A DNA stretch of 64,000 bases, from positions 372,001-436,000 of the forward strand of contig CAVQYJ010000020.1 in NCBI GenBank assembly GCA_963718145.1. Direction: 5' to 3'. This document shows, piece by piece, positions 17,231-25,945 of the stretch (within the stretch, counting starts at the first letter, position 1; the number at the start of each line of letters is the position of its first letter). Source of the stretch: UBA7672 sp963718145. GTDB lineage: Bacteria > Pseudomonadota > Alphaproteobacteria > Caulobacterales > Hyphomonadaceae. The position numbers were made by a program, and so were the translations under genes. The notes under the pieces are model-generated. The model made no database searches and was not told where the DNA came from. It was given only the letters and a program-made list of their open reading frames with translations.

Positions 17231-17384
17231 CGCGGCTTCAGCCTGCTTTAGCCGGCTCTTTTGCTCAGATTGAACATTTCTGCAGTTGAGCCTTCCAGCG
17301 GGCAATATCCAAATCCATATCAATTGATCTGGGTGGCGCTTCTGCAGGGGAGCGCAGCGGGACAAACCCGCCGCTTTGCAAATC

Positions 17385-17852
17385 ATGCCTTACGACATTG
17401 GCGCGCCGCAGGATCCGGCGTCCGATCCGGATCTCATGCGCAGGATCATGCCCAAGCCGGTGCTGCGCCCCGAACCTGCGGCGGTTCCCGGCGACGAATG
17501 GGAGGGACGCCTCAAGGGTGCGAGCGGCCCGGCGCGGAAAGTCGATTTCGGAGTGCGGGCGATGCTGTCCTTTACAGGCGGCGAGGTGACCGGGGCCGGC
17601 CGATCGCCAGAATTCCCCTACAACGAGCCCGACTGCCGCGGATTTGCGGTGGCGGGATCGTTTTCGGGCAGCGCAGTCTCGATCGAGCTCTGCTTCGAGT
17701 CGGGCTTTTTCCGCGACAAGCCGTTCCGGCTCGAAGGCGTGATCGACGCCGGACGCCGCACCATCACGGGCGAGTGGAGCTACAATTGCGGGCCGCAGTG
17801 CACCTGTGGAGATTCCACCGGATCGTTCGACCTGGTCCGCGTGGAGACGTAA
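17385..17852 (+). CDS. Hypothetical protein, 155 aa
   Basis: Starts at ATG 17385 (MPYDIGAPQDPASDPDLM); a TTG three codons upstream is less likely. No signal peptide or membrane helix. The C-terminal part has an alternating beta-rich pattern (RLEGVIDAGRRTITGEW) and a Cys-rich end with NCGPQCTCGD, whose three cysteines could bind a metal. Family unknown to me. It lies between dnaJ and dapB on the same strand but with gaps of 154 and 71 bases. Confidence 0.65.
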   Translation: MPYDIGAPQDPASDPDLMRRIMPKPVLRPEPAAVPGDEWEGRLKGASGPARKVDFGVRAMLSFTGGEVTGAGRSPEFPYNEPDCRGFAVAGSFSGSAVSIELCFESGFFRDKPFRLEGVIDAGRRTITGEWSYNCGPQCTCGDSTGSFDLVRVET

Positions 17853-17923
17853 TTCCATCGTCCCAATGGCCGCAGGGTTGTAGGCGGTTCTCTGTGACGG
17901 GTTTCCAGCTATAAGCTCGGCCC

Positions 17924-18703
17924 ATGACGGTACGGATCGCGATAGCCGGCGCTGCCGGTCGGATGGGACAGGCGCTGGCGGCAGCCGCCGGGGATGGGTT
18001 TTCCATCGTAGGCGGCAGCGAGCGACCGGGTTCGCCTGAGATCGGCCGCGACCTGGCGCCGGGCGTCATGATTGCCGACAGCGCGCAGAAGGCGGCCGCA
18101 AGCGCCGACGTGTGGATCGACTTCACCACGCCTGTCGCCACCCTCGCCGCGCTAGACCTCCTGCGCTCGACCGGCGTCACGGCGGCGATCGTCGGCACGA
18201 CAGGCCTGTCGCCGCAGCAGGAGCAGCAGGTGGCCGAGCACGCCAAGCGCATCGCCATCGTGCGGGCGCGGAATTTCTCGCTCGGCGTCAACCTGATGAT
18301 GGGCTTGGTCGAACAGGTGGCTGCGCGGCTGGGCGCCGGATGGGACATTGAGATTTCGGAAACGCATCACCGGCGGAAGGTGGATGCCCCGTCGGGCACC
18401 GCCTTGATGATCGGCGAAGCGGCGGCCGCCGGGCGGGGCGTGACGCTGCAGGACGTACGCACGCCGCCCTATGACGGCATGCCAGGCGGGCGCAGGGACG
18501 GCGCGATCGCTTTCTCCGTCCGGCGCGCAGGCGACGTGATCGGCGACCATGAGGCGATGTTCGGTTCAGACGAGGAGATCATCGCCATCAGCCATCGCGC
18601 CCTCAACCGGGGGCTGTTTGCGCGGGGCGCACTGCATGCAGCGGCATGGGCGGCGGGCCGGAAGCCTGGGCTCTACGCGATGCGCGACGTGCTCGCGCTC
18701 TGA
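17924..18703 (+). CDS. dapB: 4-hydroxy-tetrahydrodipicolinate reductase
   Basis: A 259-residue DapB, second committed step of lysine/diaminopimelate synthesis in the cytoplasm. The N-terminal Rossmann motif is VRIAIAGAAGRMGQAL; the C-terminal catalytic signature is ISETHHRRKVDAPSGTAL (near 145-162), which holds the catalytic His-His and Lys. It ends six bases before the amidase gene, so the two are probably cotranscribed. Confidence 0.97.
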   Translation: MTVRIAIAGAAGRMGQALAAAAGDGFSIVGGSERPGSPEIGRDLAPGVMIADSAQKAAASADVWIDFTTPVATLAALDLLRSTGVTAAIVGTTGLSPQQEQQVAEHAKRIAIVRARNFSLGVNLMMGLVEQVAARLGAGWDIEISETHHRRKVDAPSGTALMIGEAAAAGRGVTLQDVRTPPYDGMPGGRRDGAIAFSVRRAGDVIGDHEAMFGSDEEIIAISHRALNRGLFARGALHAAAWAAGRKPGLYAMRDVLAL

Positions 18704-18709
18704 TCATTG

Positions 18710-20326
18710 ATGACGGAGACGTCCACCCTCTTCTCGACCGCGCGCAGCCTGCTGGAGCAGATCGCATCCGGCGCGATGAGCGCGAGCGACTTGCTGGAGG
18801 CCTCGGTCGCACGCCATGAACAGGTGAACCCAGCGATCAACGCGGTGGTGCGGACGGACCTGACCGCTGCACGCTCACGCGCCGCCGAACTCGACCGGCT
18901 GAAGCGCGCCGGGATCAGCGCTGGCCCCTTGCACGGGCTGGCGGTCACGATCAAGGACACGTTCGATGTCGAGGGCATGCCGGCAACCGCAGGAGCGCCC
19001 GAATACGCCAACCGTCCCGGCCGGACACAGGATGCGCCGGCGGTCGCGCGGCTGAGGGCGGCAGGTGCGGTGATCTGGGGCAAGACCAACACGCCCTACC
19101 TGGCGGGCGACAACCAGACCTACAATCCCGTGCATGGGCGCACGTCCAATCCGTGGGACATTTCGCGCACGCCAGGCGGCAGCTCCGGCGGAGCGGCGGC
19201 GGCGCTGGCGACCGGCATTACGCCGCTGGAGCTTGGCTCGGACATCGCGGGGAGCCTGCGTATCCCGGCGCACTTCTGCGGCGTGGCGGCGCTGAAACCC
19301 ACCTTTGGCCGTGTGCCGATCCTCGGCCATGTGCCGCCGGCGCCGGGATCGCTGTCGGTGCGGGACCTCAACGTCGCAGGGCCGATGGCGCGCAATGCCG
19401 GCGACCTGCGCCTGCTCTACGCCGTGCTGACCGGCGAGGCCTTGCCCGCGACGCAGAAGCCGTCGCTGAAAGGCAAGCGCATCGCCGTGTGGGCGGAGGA
19501 AAAGGGTTTTCCACTGTCGGCTGCGTGCAAGGCGGCAGTGGAGCATGCCGCGGATGCGGCGGCCAATGGCGGCGCGCAGACGATGGTGACGGCGCCGGAG
19601 GTGGATGGTTCGGCCCTGGTCGATCTCTACCTGCAGCTCCTGCTGCCGATCCTCGCCACCGACATGCCGGCGCCGCTGGTGAAGGCGATGGAGGCCGGGC
19701 GGCCGATCGCTCGGATGATGGCGCGAGGCGAGCCGTTCTCGCGCGCCAAGTGGGCGCTCTATTCGGCGGCGACACACCATGACTGGCTGAAGGCCGACGA
19801 GGCGCGGCAGCGGCTGAAGCGGACGGTCGGGGCCTTCTTCGAGAAGTGGCATGCCATCCTGACGCCGGTCGCGCCCTCTACGGCGTTTGCGCACATCGAG
19901 ACCGGCGACGCAGTGACGCGGCTGCTGACTGTCGATGATGTGCCTGTACCCTATCACGCCTTCCACTGCTGGATTGCGCTGGCGACAGTGTGCCACCTGC
20001 CGGCGGTGACCGTGCCGGCGCCGCGCGGCAAGGGTGAGCTGCCGTGCGGCGTGCAGATCGTCGGGCCGGAAGGGTCCGACCTCGACGTGCTGGCGATCGC
20101 CGAGGCGTTGCAGGCGGAGATGGGCGGGTTCAGGCGGCCGCCCGAGGACAATCTCGTCCAGCCGTTTGAGCTGACCCAGAAGACGGCGAAGAAGCCGCCC
20201 AAGCCGAAATATCAGCCCAAACCGAAGGTGGCGAAGCCGGTCAAGCCCACGAAGCCGCAGAAGGTCAGATCATCCAAGCCTGAGAACCTGCCCAAGCCGG
20301 AGAAGGCGAAGAAGCCGAAACGGTAG
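18710..20326 (+). CDS. Amidase (amidase-signature family) with Lys/Pro-rich C-terminal tail
   Basis: A 538-residue amidase-signature hydrolase. The Ser-cisSer-Lys triad is visible: Lys in GLAVTIKDTFDVEG near residue 82, the cis-Ser in the TPGGSSGGAAAALA stretch near 160, and the nucleophile in SDIAGSLRIPAHFCG near 180. The usual family length ends near residue 488; here a further ~50 residues are made almost only of Lys, Pro and Ala/Val (KPKYQPKPKVAKPVKPTKP...), clearly low complexity. Substrate unknown. I chose ATG 18710 over the TTG one codon upstream. Follows dapB after six bases. Confidence 0.88.
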   Translation: MTETSTLFSTARSLLEQIASGAMSASDLLEASVARHEQVNPAINAVVRTDLTAARSRAAELDRLKRAGISAGPLHGLAVTIKDTFDVEGMPATAGAPEYANRPGRTQDAPAVARLRAAGAVIWGKTNTPYLAGDNQTYNPVHGRTSNPWDISRTPGGSSGGAAAALATGITPLELGSDIAGSLRIPAHFCGVAALKPTFGRVPILGHVPPAPGSLSVRDLNVAGPMARNAGDLRLLYAVLTGEALPATQKPSLKGKRIAVWAEEKGFPLSAACKAAVEHAADAAANGGAQTMVTAPEVDGSALVDLYLQLLLPILATDMPAPLVKAMEAGRPIARMMARGEPFSRAKWALYSAATHHDWLKADEARQRLKRTVGAFFEKWHAILTPVAPSTAFAHIETGDAVTRLLTVDDVPVPYHAFHCWIALATVCHLPAVTVPAPRGKGELPCGVQIVGPEGSDLDVLAIAEALQAEMGGFRRPPEDNLVQPFELTQKTAKKPPKPKYQPKPKVAKPVKPTKPQKVRSSKPENLPKPEKAKKPKR

Positions 20327-20332
20327 GGCAGC

Positions 20333-20800
20333 CTACCAACTCCCGATATTCGGCGCGCTCGTCCACGGCTCCTTCGGCGCCAACGCCTCGCCCTTCTGCA
20401 ACAGCTCGATCGAGATGCCGTCCGGGGATCGCACGAAGGCCATGCGGCCGTCGCGCGGCGGCCGGGCGATCGCGACGCCGAGCTTCTGGAAGCGTTCACA
20501 GGCGGCATAGATGTCGTCGACGCGATAGGCGAGATGGCCGAAATTGCGACCGCCGCCGTAGTCCTTCTCGTCCCAGTTGTGGGTCAGTTCGATCATGGGC
20601 ACGCCGGGCGGCAGCCGCTCTTTTCCATCATAGCCGGCCCGCTTGACGTCGTCGGGTGAGGCGAGGAAGACCAGGGTGTACTTGCCCTGCGGATAGTCGT
20701 TGCGGCGCACCTCGGTGAGGCCAAGACCCTCGCAGAAGAACTTCACGGCCGCTGGAAGATCGCCGACCCGCACCATGGCGTGAAGGAATTCGACGCTCAT
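20333..20800 (-). CDS. Glyoxalase/VOC-family protein, lactoylglutathione lyase-like
   Basis: A 155-residue single-domain VOC protein. Metal and substrate landmarks of glyoxalase I are present: LHAMVRVGDLPAAVKFFCEGLGL at the start, IELTHNWDEKDYGGGRNFGHLAYRV near 75 (Glu and His ligands) and MAFVRSPDGISIELLQKGE near the end (Glu ligand). Glyoxalase I converts the methylglyoxal-glutathione adduct to S-lactoylglutathione. It follows the DUF2244 gene with an ATGA overlap, so they form an operon. Confidence 0.85.
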   Translation of the reverse strand: MSVEFLHAMVRVGDLPAAVKFFCEGLGLTEVRRNDYPQGKYTLVFLASPDDVKRAGYDGKERLPPGVPMIELTHNWDEKDYGGGRNFGHLAYRVDDIYAACERFQKLGVAIARPPRDGRMAFVRSPDGISIELLQKGEALAPKEPWTSAPNIGSW

Positions 20801-21282
20801 CGATCGGCCCCGGAATGGCGTTCGCGGCGGGCGTCGCTGAGGGCCTTGTCGAGGCGGCGAGCAAAGGTTTCGCGTTCGCTTGGGGTGAGGAACTCGCCGA
20901 GCGCATAGGCCCGGTTGGATGCGGCAAGGCGCAGCGCGTTGGACCCATCGGCGGTGCGGTCGAACTCGACGCGTGCGAAGTGCGAGGCAAGCCTGGCGCG
21001 ACGCTCCCTGCCCCAGCCATCCACCTTGCGGACCATGACGGCATCCGCCGTCACGCGCACATAGGTGCGGGCGGACTGGGCCCGGAAGCTTGCCTGGAAG
21101 ACCAGCCAGAGGGCGAGGATTTCCGCTCCCAAGAAGCCGATGACGGGATAGGCGCCGCTGATCAGGAAAACCAGACCGACGACGAAACTCAATCCGCCCA
21201 AGGCTAGCATCACGCGGTTGAACCCGCGCGGGCTAAGCGAACGGGGAGGTTCGAGCACGGCGTCGAGATAGACCTGAGCCAT
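20797..21282 (-). CDS. DUF2244 family membrane protein
   Basis: A 161-residue protein with two adjacent transmembrane helices (about residues 25-70) and a soluble C-terminal part starting RVTADAVMVRKVDGWGRERRARL. This layout matches DUF2244, an alphaproteobacterial family of unknown function. Overlaps the following glyoxalase gene by four bases. Divergent from nth across about 60 bp. Confidence 0.78.
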   Translation of the reverse strand: MAQVYLDAVLEPPRSLSPRGFNRVMLALGGLSFVVGLVFLISGAYPVIGFLGAEILALWLVFQASFRAQSARTYVRVTADAVMVRKVDGWGRERRARLASHFARVEFDRTADGSNALRLAASNRAYALGEFLTPSERETFARRLDKALSDARRERHSGADR

Positions 21283-21343
21283 GGATGGAGCTTATGCGCC
21301 GTAAGCGATTTGGCTATCCCCGCTCTCACGTTAGTGTCTGCGC

Positions 21344-22096
21344 ATGGCGAAGGCGAAACGAAAACCGGCAGCGGCGAAGGGCTTTCCGCCCGACAGGGCG
21401 GCAGAGCTTTACAGGCGCCTCGCCAGGGAGCGGCCAAACCCGAAGACCGAACTGGTCTACCAGGACGCGTTCACGCTGGTCGTGGCCGTGGCGCTGTCGG
21501 CGCAGGCTACCGACGTGTCGGTCAACAAGGCGACCGCCGGCCTGTTCAAGGCTGCGGACACGCCGGCGAAGATGGTGAAGCTGGGCGAGGTCGGCATTGC
21601 CGAACACATCCGCACCATCGGCCTGTGGCGCAACAAGGCGAAGAACGTGGTCGCGCTGTCGCGGATGATCCTGGAGAACCACGACGGCAAGACGCCTCGC
21701 ACGCGCGAGGACCTGGAAGCCCTGCCTGGCGTCGGCCACAAGACGGCGAGCGTCGTCCTGAACGAAGTCTATGGCGAGGCGACGATCGCGGTGGACACGC
21801 ACGTCTTCCGCGTGGCGAACCGAACCGGGCTTGCGCCCGAGACGACGCCGGAAAAGGTGGAGAGGCTGCTTCTGGAGGTGACGCCCGAAAAGTACAAGAA
21901 AGGCGCGCACCACTGGCTGATACTGCACGGGCGCTACACCTGCCTCGCGCGCAAGCCCGGATGCCCGGAATGCGTGATCCGGGAGTTGTGCGAATACGAG
22001 GACAAGACGCCGCCTGAGGCTGCCAGCGCCAGGCGCGCTATCGCTTCACGCCCTACCGTTGGGCGTAAGGGTAGCAGCGGTCGCGGGGCAGGTTGA
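21344..22096 (+). CDS. nth: Endonuclease III (DNA glycosylase/AP lyase)
   Basis: A 250-residue Nth that removes oxidised pyrimidines and nicks abasic DNA. The helix-hairpin-helix LEALPGVGHKTASVVLNE carries the catalytic Lys, TIAVDTHVFRVANR the catalytic Asp, and the C-terminal Cys cluster C-x6-C-x2-C-x5-C (CLARKPGCPECVIRELC) holds the 4Fe-4S centre. The last 44 bases overlap, tail to tail, with the gene on the other strand. A Lys/Ala-rich 12-residue N-terminal lead is typical. Confidence 0.97.
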   Translation: MAKAKRKPAAAKGFPPDRAAELYRRLARERPNPKTELVYQDAFTLVVAVALSAQATDVSVNKATAGLFKAADTPAKMVKLGEVGIAEHIRTIGLWRNKAKNVVALSRMILENHDGKTPRTREDLEALPGVGHKTASVVLNEVYGEATIAVDTHVFRVANRTGLAPETTPEKVERLLLEVTPEKYKKGAHHWLILHGRYTCLARKPGCPECVIRELCEYEDKTPPEAASARRAIASRPTVGRKGSSGRGAG

Positions 22097-22472
22097 GGCC
22101 ATAGTGGCGGCCGAGCAGCTTGATGGCGTCGGCGTGGCCGGCATAAGGGTCGGCGTTTTCGGGTCCGACGATGATGATCTGGAAATTGCCGTCAGGCTTG
22201 CCGTTGGGCGGCAGCATCGCGGTGGTAAGGCCCGTGCCATCGTCCGCGCGAAGGGTCAGGAACAGCGGCGACATGCGCTGAAGGTGGCCCTTGAGGCCGA
22301 TGTCGCGCTCGAGCCCGGGGCCGGGGACATAGGACTGCCGAGCGCGCTCACGCTCGCGGCGGAAGTATTTTTCCACGGCGTGACGCATGAGTGCGGTTTC
22401 GCTTTCCGCCTCGGCGTCAGTCTCGATCCGGAACCAGGTACGGCCTTGTCGGGCGTCCAGGACAAACTGCAT
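22053..22472 (-). CDS. Hypothetical protein, 139 aa
   Basis: Start taken at ATG 22472 (MQFVLDARQGRTWFRIETDAE) because GGGAGG lies eight bases upstream; the frame extends 15 codons further. The protein is soluble, with an Arg-rich helix (RHAVEKYFRRERERARQSY) in the middle and DPYAGHADAIKLLGRHYGLNLPRDRCYP at the end. I recognise no domain. Convergent with nth, overlapping it by 44 bases, and 71 bases after the ATP-grasp gene start is further upstream only through its own unit. Confidence 0.6.
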   Translation of the reverse strand: MQFVLDARQGRTWFRIETDAEAESETALMRHAVEKYFRRERERARQSYVPGPGLERDIGLKGHLQRMSPLFLTLRADDGTGLTTAMLPPNGKPDGNFQIIIVGPENADPYAGHADAIKLLGRHYGLNLPRDRCYPYAQR

Positions 22473-22543
22473 GTGCGTGACCTCCCTCGCCTCCAAGGTA
22501 AGGGGCAGAGGCGCCACAAAAAAGAGGGAGGTGCAGCGAAAGC

Positions 22544-23422
22544 CTAGCCGATCCGCCGCTTGAGGGCCTGGCCCAGCATGGCGCCGATGCCGGGGCCGTC
22601 CTTGGGAAAAAGGTAGGGCTCGATGACTTCGAGCTCCATCAGCAGCAGATGGCCCTCGTCGGCGCGCACCATGTCGACGCGGGCATAGAGCGGCGGTTCA
22701 TCGAGAGCCTCCAGCACAGAACGTGCGGCGTGCTGGTCGGCAGGGGTGGGATAGATGGGCTGGGAGCTGCCGCCATAGGCTTCCTGGATTCGGTAGTCGC
22801 CCTTCACTGCGCGTTTTATGAGGGCGTGGCTGAACTCGCCATCGATGAAGAGGAAGGAGAACTCCCCCTCTGTCGCGATGGACTTCACGAAGGGCTGGAT
22901 CATGCCCGGGCGGTCGAGGATGGGGCCGGCGGCGGGCCTGTTGGCGGGCGTGTAGCGCGTCTGACCTCTCGCCCCGCCGCCGACCTGGCGCTTGATGATC
23001 ACGTCGGGCCCGAAAGCGGCGAAGGCGCGATCGATGTCGTCGGCTGTCGGATGGTCGGGATAGTGCGTGGGGATGACGGCCACGCCGCGGGCCGCGAAGT
23101 CGTTGAGGTAGGTCTTGCGGATGTTCCAGCGCACGAGGTCCGGCGAATTGAAGACGGGCACGCCGAGGCCGGCAATCTCGTCGAGCCGGGAGAGAAAACC
23201 CTCATGATTGTCCTGGTAATCCCAGGCGCAGTGGACCAGCACGGCGCCGAAGCGTTTCCAGTCGTGAGCGTGGGGCCATTTCACCGGTTCGATGCTCAGC
23301 CCCGCCGGCGCGAAGCCTTTGCGCAGAATGTCGAGCTGGATGTCATAGAGATGCGCGTCGGCGCGGCGATCGGGCGCATCGGAAGCGATATTCTCGGCGA
23401 TCAGCAGGGCTATGGGCGTCAT
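22544..23422 (-). CDS. ATP-grasp family ligase-like protein
   Basis: A 292-residue protein of the RimK/glutathione synthetase/DcsG-like ATP-grasp group. Family features: WDYQDNHEGFLSRLDEI near 68, NSPDLVRWNIRKTYLNDFAARGV near 92, the ATP-binding Lys in DVIIKRQVGGGARGQ near 145, FVKSIATEGEFSFLFIDGEFSHAL near 180, and the metal-binding end MELEVIEPYLFP near 270. Such enzymes join a carboxylate to an amine via an acylphosphate. No partner gene shows what is joined; standalone members with this WDY...NSP pattern are widespread and mostly uncharacterised. Confidence 0.75.
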   Translation of the reverse strand: MTPIALLIAENIASDAPDRRADAHLYDIQLDILRKGFAPAGLSIEPVKWPHAHDWKRFGAVLVHCAWDYQDNHEGFLSRLDEIAGLGVPVFNSPDLVRWNIRKTYLNDFAARGVAVIPTHYPDHPTADDIDRAFAAFGPDVIIKRQVGGGARGQTRYTPANRPAAGPILDRPGMIQPFVKSIATEGEFSFLFIDGEFSHALIKRAVKGDYRIQEAYGGSSQPIYPTPADQHAARSVLEALDEPPLYARVDMVRADEGHLLLMELEVIEPYLFPKDGPGIGAMLGQALKRRIG

Positions 23423-23529
23423 CGTGTGCCGGGCCAGCCTCGTGCGCTTGCAATCACCTCAGCGGTCTTTAAGACCTCTGGCCACGCCCATCCATCCCGG
23501 ATTCCGCGCGGGCGCGGGGAAATTTTCTC

Positions 23530-24525
23530 ATGCCAGTAAAGTACGACGTGGTCGCGCTCGGCAACGCCATCATGGACGTGATCGCGCAGGTCGACGACGA
23601 CTTTCTCGTCAGGCACGACATCCCCAAGGCGCGCACCAACCTGATCGATCCGGAGCGGTGCGACTATCTCTACAACGCCCTGCCAAAGACGCGCATCGAA
23701 ACATCCGGAGGTTCGGCAGGGAATACGGTGGCGGGCCTGCGCAGCTTTGGCGCGCGCGCGGCCTTCCTTGGCAAGGTGGGCGATGATGCGCTCGGCCGCG
23801 CCTATCGCGCTGACATGGAAAGGATCGGCGCGGATTTCTATGGCACTCCGCTGAAGGGCGGCGCCGGCACGGCGCGCTCGATGATCGCGGTGACGCCGGA
23901 TGGCGAGCGCTCGATGAATACCTATCTGGGCGCTTCGACCGAGTTCGCGGCGCAGGACGTGGATGCCGACGCCGTGGCGTCGGGAGAATGGCTCTATCTT
24001 GAGGGCTATCTGTTCGACAAGCCGGCGGCGAAGACGGCGTTCATCCACGCCTCGGAAGTCGCGCGGTCGGCGGGGCGGAAAGTGGCGATTACGCTGTCGG
24101 ACGTGTTCTGCATCGACCGGCACAGGCCGAGTTTCGTGCACCTGATCCGCACGCACTGCGACCTGGTGTTCGCCAATGAGGCGGAGCTGCTGGCGCTCTA
24201 TGAGACCGGGGATTTCGATACGGCGGTGACACAGATCCGCGATGACAGCCAGATCGCGGCGATCACCCGCTCGGAGAAGGGCTCGCTGATCATCTCGGGT
24301 TCGGATTCATGGGTCGCGCCGGTGACGCCGTCGCGGGTGGTGGACGCGACAGGCGCGGGCGACCAGTATGCGGCCGGTGTGCTCTACGGCGTCACGCATG
24401 GCCTGTCGCTGCAGGAATCAGCCAGGCTGGGCAACCTCGCGGCCGGCGAAGTGATCAGCCATATCGGCCCGCGGCCCAGCGCCTCCCTGCGCGAGCTGGC
24501 GGTAGCGGCCGGGCTGAAAGTCTAA
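23530..24525 (+). CDS. PfkB-family carbohydrate/nucleoside kinase (adenosine kinase-like)
   Basis: A 331-residue ribokinase-fold kinase. The N-terminal GGSAGNTVAGLRSFGARAAFLGKVGDD segment (near 60, given in two parts in the fold) and the C-terminal VVDATGAGDQYAAGVLYGVTHG (near 270), with the anion hole GAGD and catalytic Asp, are the two PfkB signatures. Alphaproteobacterial members of this length are usually annotated as adenosine kinase or sugar kinase; the substrate cannot be fixed here. Stops four bases into the convergent isomerase gene. Confidence 0.85.
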   Translation: MPVKYDVVALGNAIMDVIAQVDDDFLVRHDIPKARTNLIDPERCDYLYNALPKTRIETSGGSAGNTVAGLRSFGARAAFLGKVGDDALGRAYRADMERIGADFYGTPLKGGAGTARSMIAVTPDGERSMNTYLGASTEFAAQDVDADAVASGEWLYLEGYLFDKPAAKTAFIHASEVARSAGRKVAITLSDVFCIDRHRPSFVHLIRTHCDLVFANEAELLALYETGDFDTAVTQIRDDSQIAAITRSEKGSLIISGSDSWVAPVTPSRVVDATGAGDQYAAGVLYGVTHGLSLQESARLGNLAAGEVISHIGPRPSASLRELAVAAGLKV

Positions 24526-25109
24526 CGCGCCAACGCCTCTTCCACGAAATCCAGCCTGTCCTGCCCGAAGTGCATTTCGTCGCCGACGAAGAAAGTCGGC
24601 GCGCCGAAAACGCCGCGGGCGACGGCTTCATCCGTCGTGGCCTTAAGCTTTTCCTTGTTCGCCGGGTTTTCCGCGGCGGCGAAGAACTCTTCCGGCGAGA
24701 AACCAGCGCTGGAGAGGATCTCCGCGAGCGCGGTCTTGTCGGCTATGTTCTTCGAGTCGCGCCAGGCGGCGTTGAAGACGGCGGCGAGATACTTTTCAAA
24801 GTCGGGCCGGTCGATCCAGCCATGGGCGGCGCGTTGGACCATGAGCGTCATCATCGGGAAGTGCGGGTTGCGCTGGAAGGGCGTGTTGAAGCGCTTGGCC
24901 CAGCGCTGCAGGTCGGCCTGCATCCACCTGCCCTTGGCCTCGACCGTCCCAGGCGGGCGGTTTCCGGTGGTCTGCATCACCCCGCCGAGGAACATCGGGC
25001 GATAGACCAGCTCCGCGCCGGTACGCTGGATGATGGCAGGCAGGCGCGCCCAGGCGAGATAGGCCGTGGGGCTGGTGAAGTCGTAGAAGAATTCGACTGT
25101 CTTCGGCAT
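24522..25109 (-). CDS. 2-hydroxychromene-2-carboxylate isomerase / DsbA-family thioredoxin-fold protein
   Basis: Starts at ATG 25109 (MPKTVEFFYDFTSPTAYLAW) with AGGAGG nine bases upstream. The FYDFTSPTAYLA opening and GVFGAPTFFVGDEMHFGQDRLDFVEEAL end are diagnostic for HCCA isomerase-like, glutathione-dependent kappa-class GST relatives; the catalytic Ser is in FTSP. 195 residues. In naphthalene degraders the enzyme isomerises a ring-cleavage product, but most homologues act on unknown substrates. It follows the SDR gene after 32 bases and both are divergent from the HxlR regulator. Confidence 0.85.
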   Translation of the reverse strand: MPKTVEFFYDFTSPTAYLAWARLPAIIQRTGAELVYRPMFLGGVMQTTGNRPPGTVEAKGRWMQADLQRWAKRFNTPFQRNPHFPMMTLMVQRAAHGWIDRPDFEKYLAAVFNAAWRDSKNIADKTALAEILSSAGFSPEEFFAAAENPANKEKLKATTDEAVARGVFGAPTFFVGDEMHFGQDRLDFVEEALAR

Positions 25110-25141
25110 CCGTCCATGCCTCCTCTTTTTTTGGCTGGCTG

Positions 25142-25873
25142 CTAAGCCATCTTTTCGATCCACGGGCGCAGGTCGAATTCATGGGTCCATGCATCGCGCG
25201 GCTGGGCGTGCAGCATCCAGTAGGCGTCTGCGATGTGTTCGGGGTTGAGGATGCCATCCTGCTCTTTCAGCGCATGGCGCTGCGGGAAATTCTTGGCGAT
25301 CCATTCCGTGTCGATGGCGCCGTCGATGATGGTGTGGGCGACGTGGATGCCCTGGGGCCCGATCTCGCGCGCCATCGACTGCGCCAGTGCGCGCAACGCG
25401 AACTTGGCGCCGGCGAAGGCGGCAAAGCCCTCTCGCCCGCGGATCGAGGCGGTGGCGCCGGTGAAGATGATGGTGCCGCGGCCGCGCGGGACCATCACGC
25501 GGGCCGCCTCGCGTCCAGCCAGGAAGCCGCCAAGAGCCGCCATCTCCCAGACTTTCCGGTAGACGCGCTCGGTGGTCTCGCGGATCGGGAAGTTCACGTT
25601 CGCACCGATGTTGAAAACCACAGCTTCGAGGGGCGCGATGTCCTTCTCGATCGTGGCGAAGAGCTGGGCGACTTCTTCCTCGACCCGCGCGTCGGAGCCG
25701 AAGCCATGCGCCTCTCCGCCATCGGCGCGGATTTTCTGCAGCAGGGGTTCGAGGCTGGGAAGCTCACGGCGTGTGCAGATCGCGACGAGACCTTCACGCG
25801 CGAAGCGTCGGGCGATGGCGCCGCCGGTGGCGTCGCCCGCTCCTACGACCAGAACTGACCGCTTCTCGGCCAT
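25142..25873 (-). CDS. Short-chain dehydrogenase/reductase with Tyr-to-Phe change in the active site
   Basis: A 243-residue Rossmann protein from ATG 25873, with GGAG nine bases upstream. The cofactor motif is VLVVGAGDATGGAIARRFA and the NNAG-like position reads VFNIGANVN. In the active site, Ser is expected in FTGATASIRG, but the YxxxK motif reads FAGAK (about residue 158), so the catalytic Tyr is replaced by Phe while Lys remains. It may therefore be inactive as a classical reductase or use another acid. First gene of a two-gene unit with the isomerase. Confidence 0.85.
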   Translation of the reverse strand: MAEKRSVLVVGAGDATGGAIARRFAREGLVAICTRRELPSLEPLLQKIRADGGEAHGFGSDARVEEEVAQLFATIEKDIAPLEAVVFNIGANVNFPIRETTERVYRKVWEMAALGGFLAGREAARVMVPRGRGTIIFTGATASIRGREGFAAFAGAKFALRALAQSMAREIGPQGIHVAHTIIDGAIDTEWIAKNFPQRHALKEQDGILNPEHIADAYWMLHAQPRDAWTHEFDLRPWIEKMA

Positions 25874-25945
25874 CGGCAATACTCCGTTCAGAAAAAGAAC
25901 TTATAGTCTCTTTTCGGGGAAAGCAAACCAGAGCAGACTACGATC
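25874..25945. promoter_or_regulatory. Divergent control region between SDR unit and HxlR gene
   Basis: This 72-bp gap is AT-richer than its surroundings and contains ACT-tat-AGT (25899-25907) inside GAAAA...TTTTC half-sites. HxlR/YodB-type proteins bind short palindromes in such divergent gaps. The exact operator is not certain. Confidence 0.3.
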
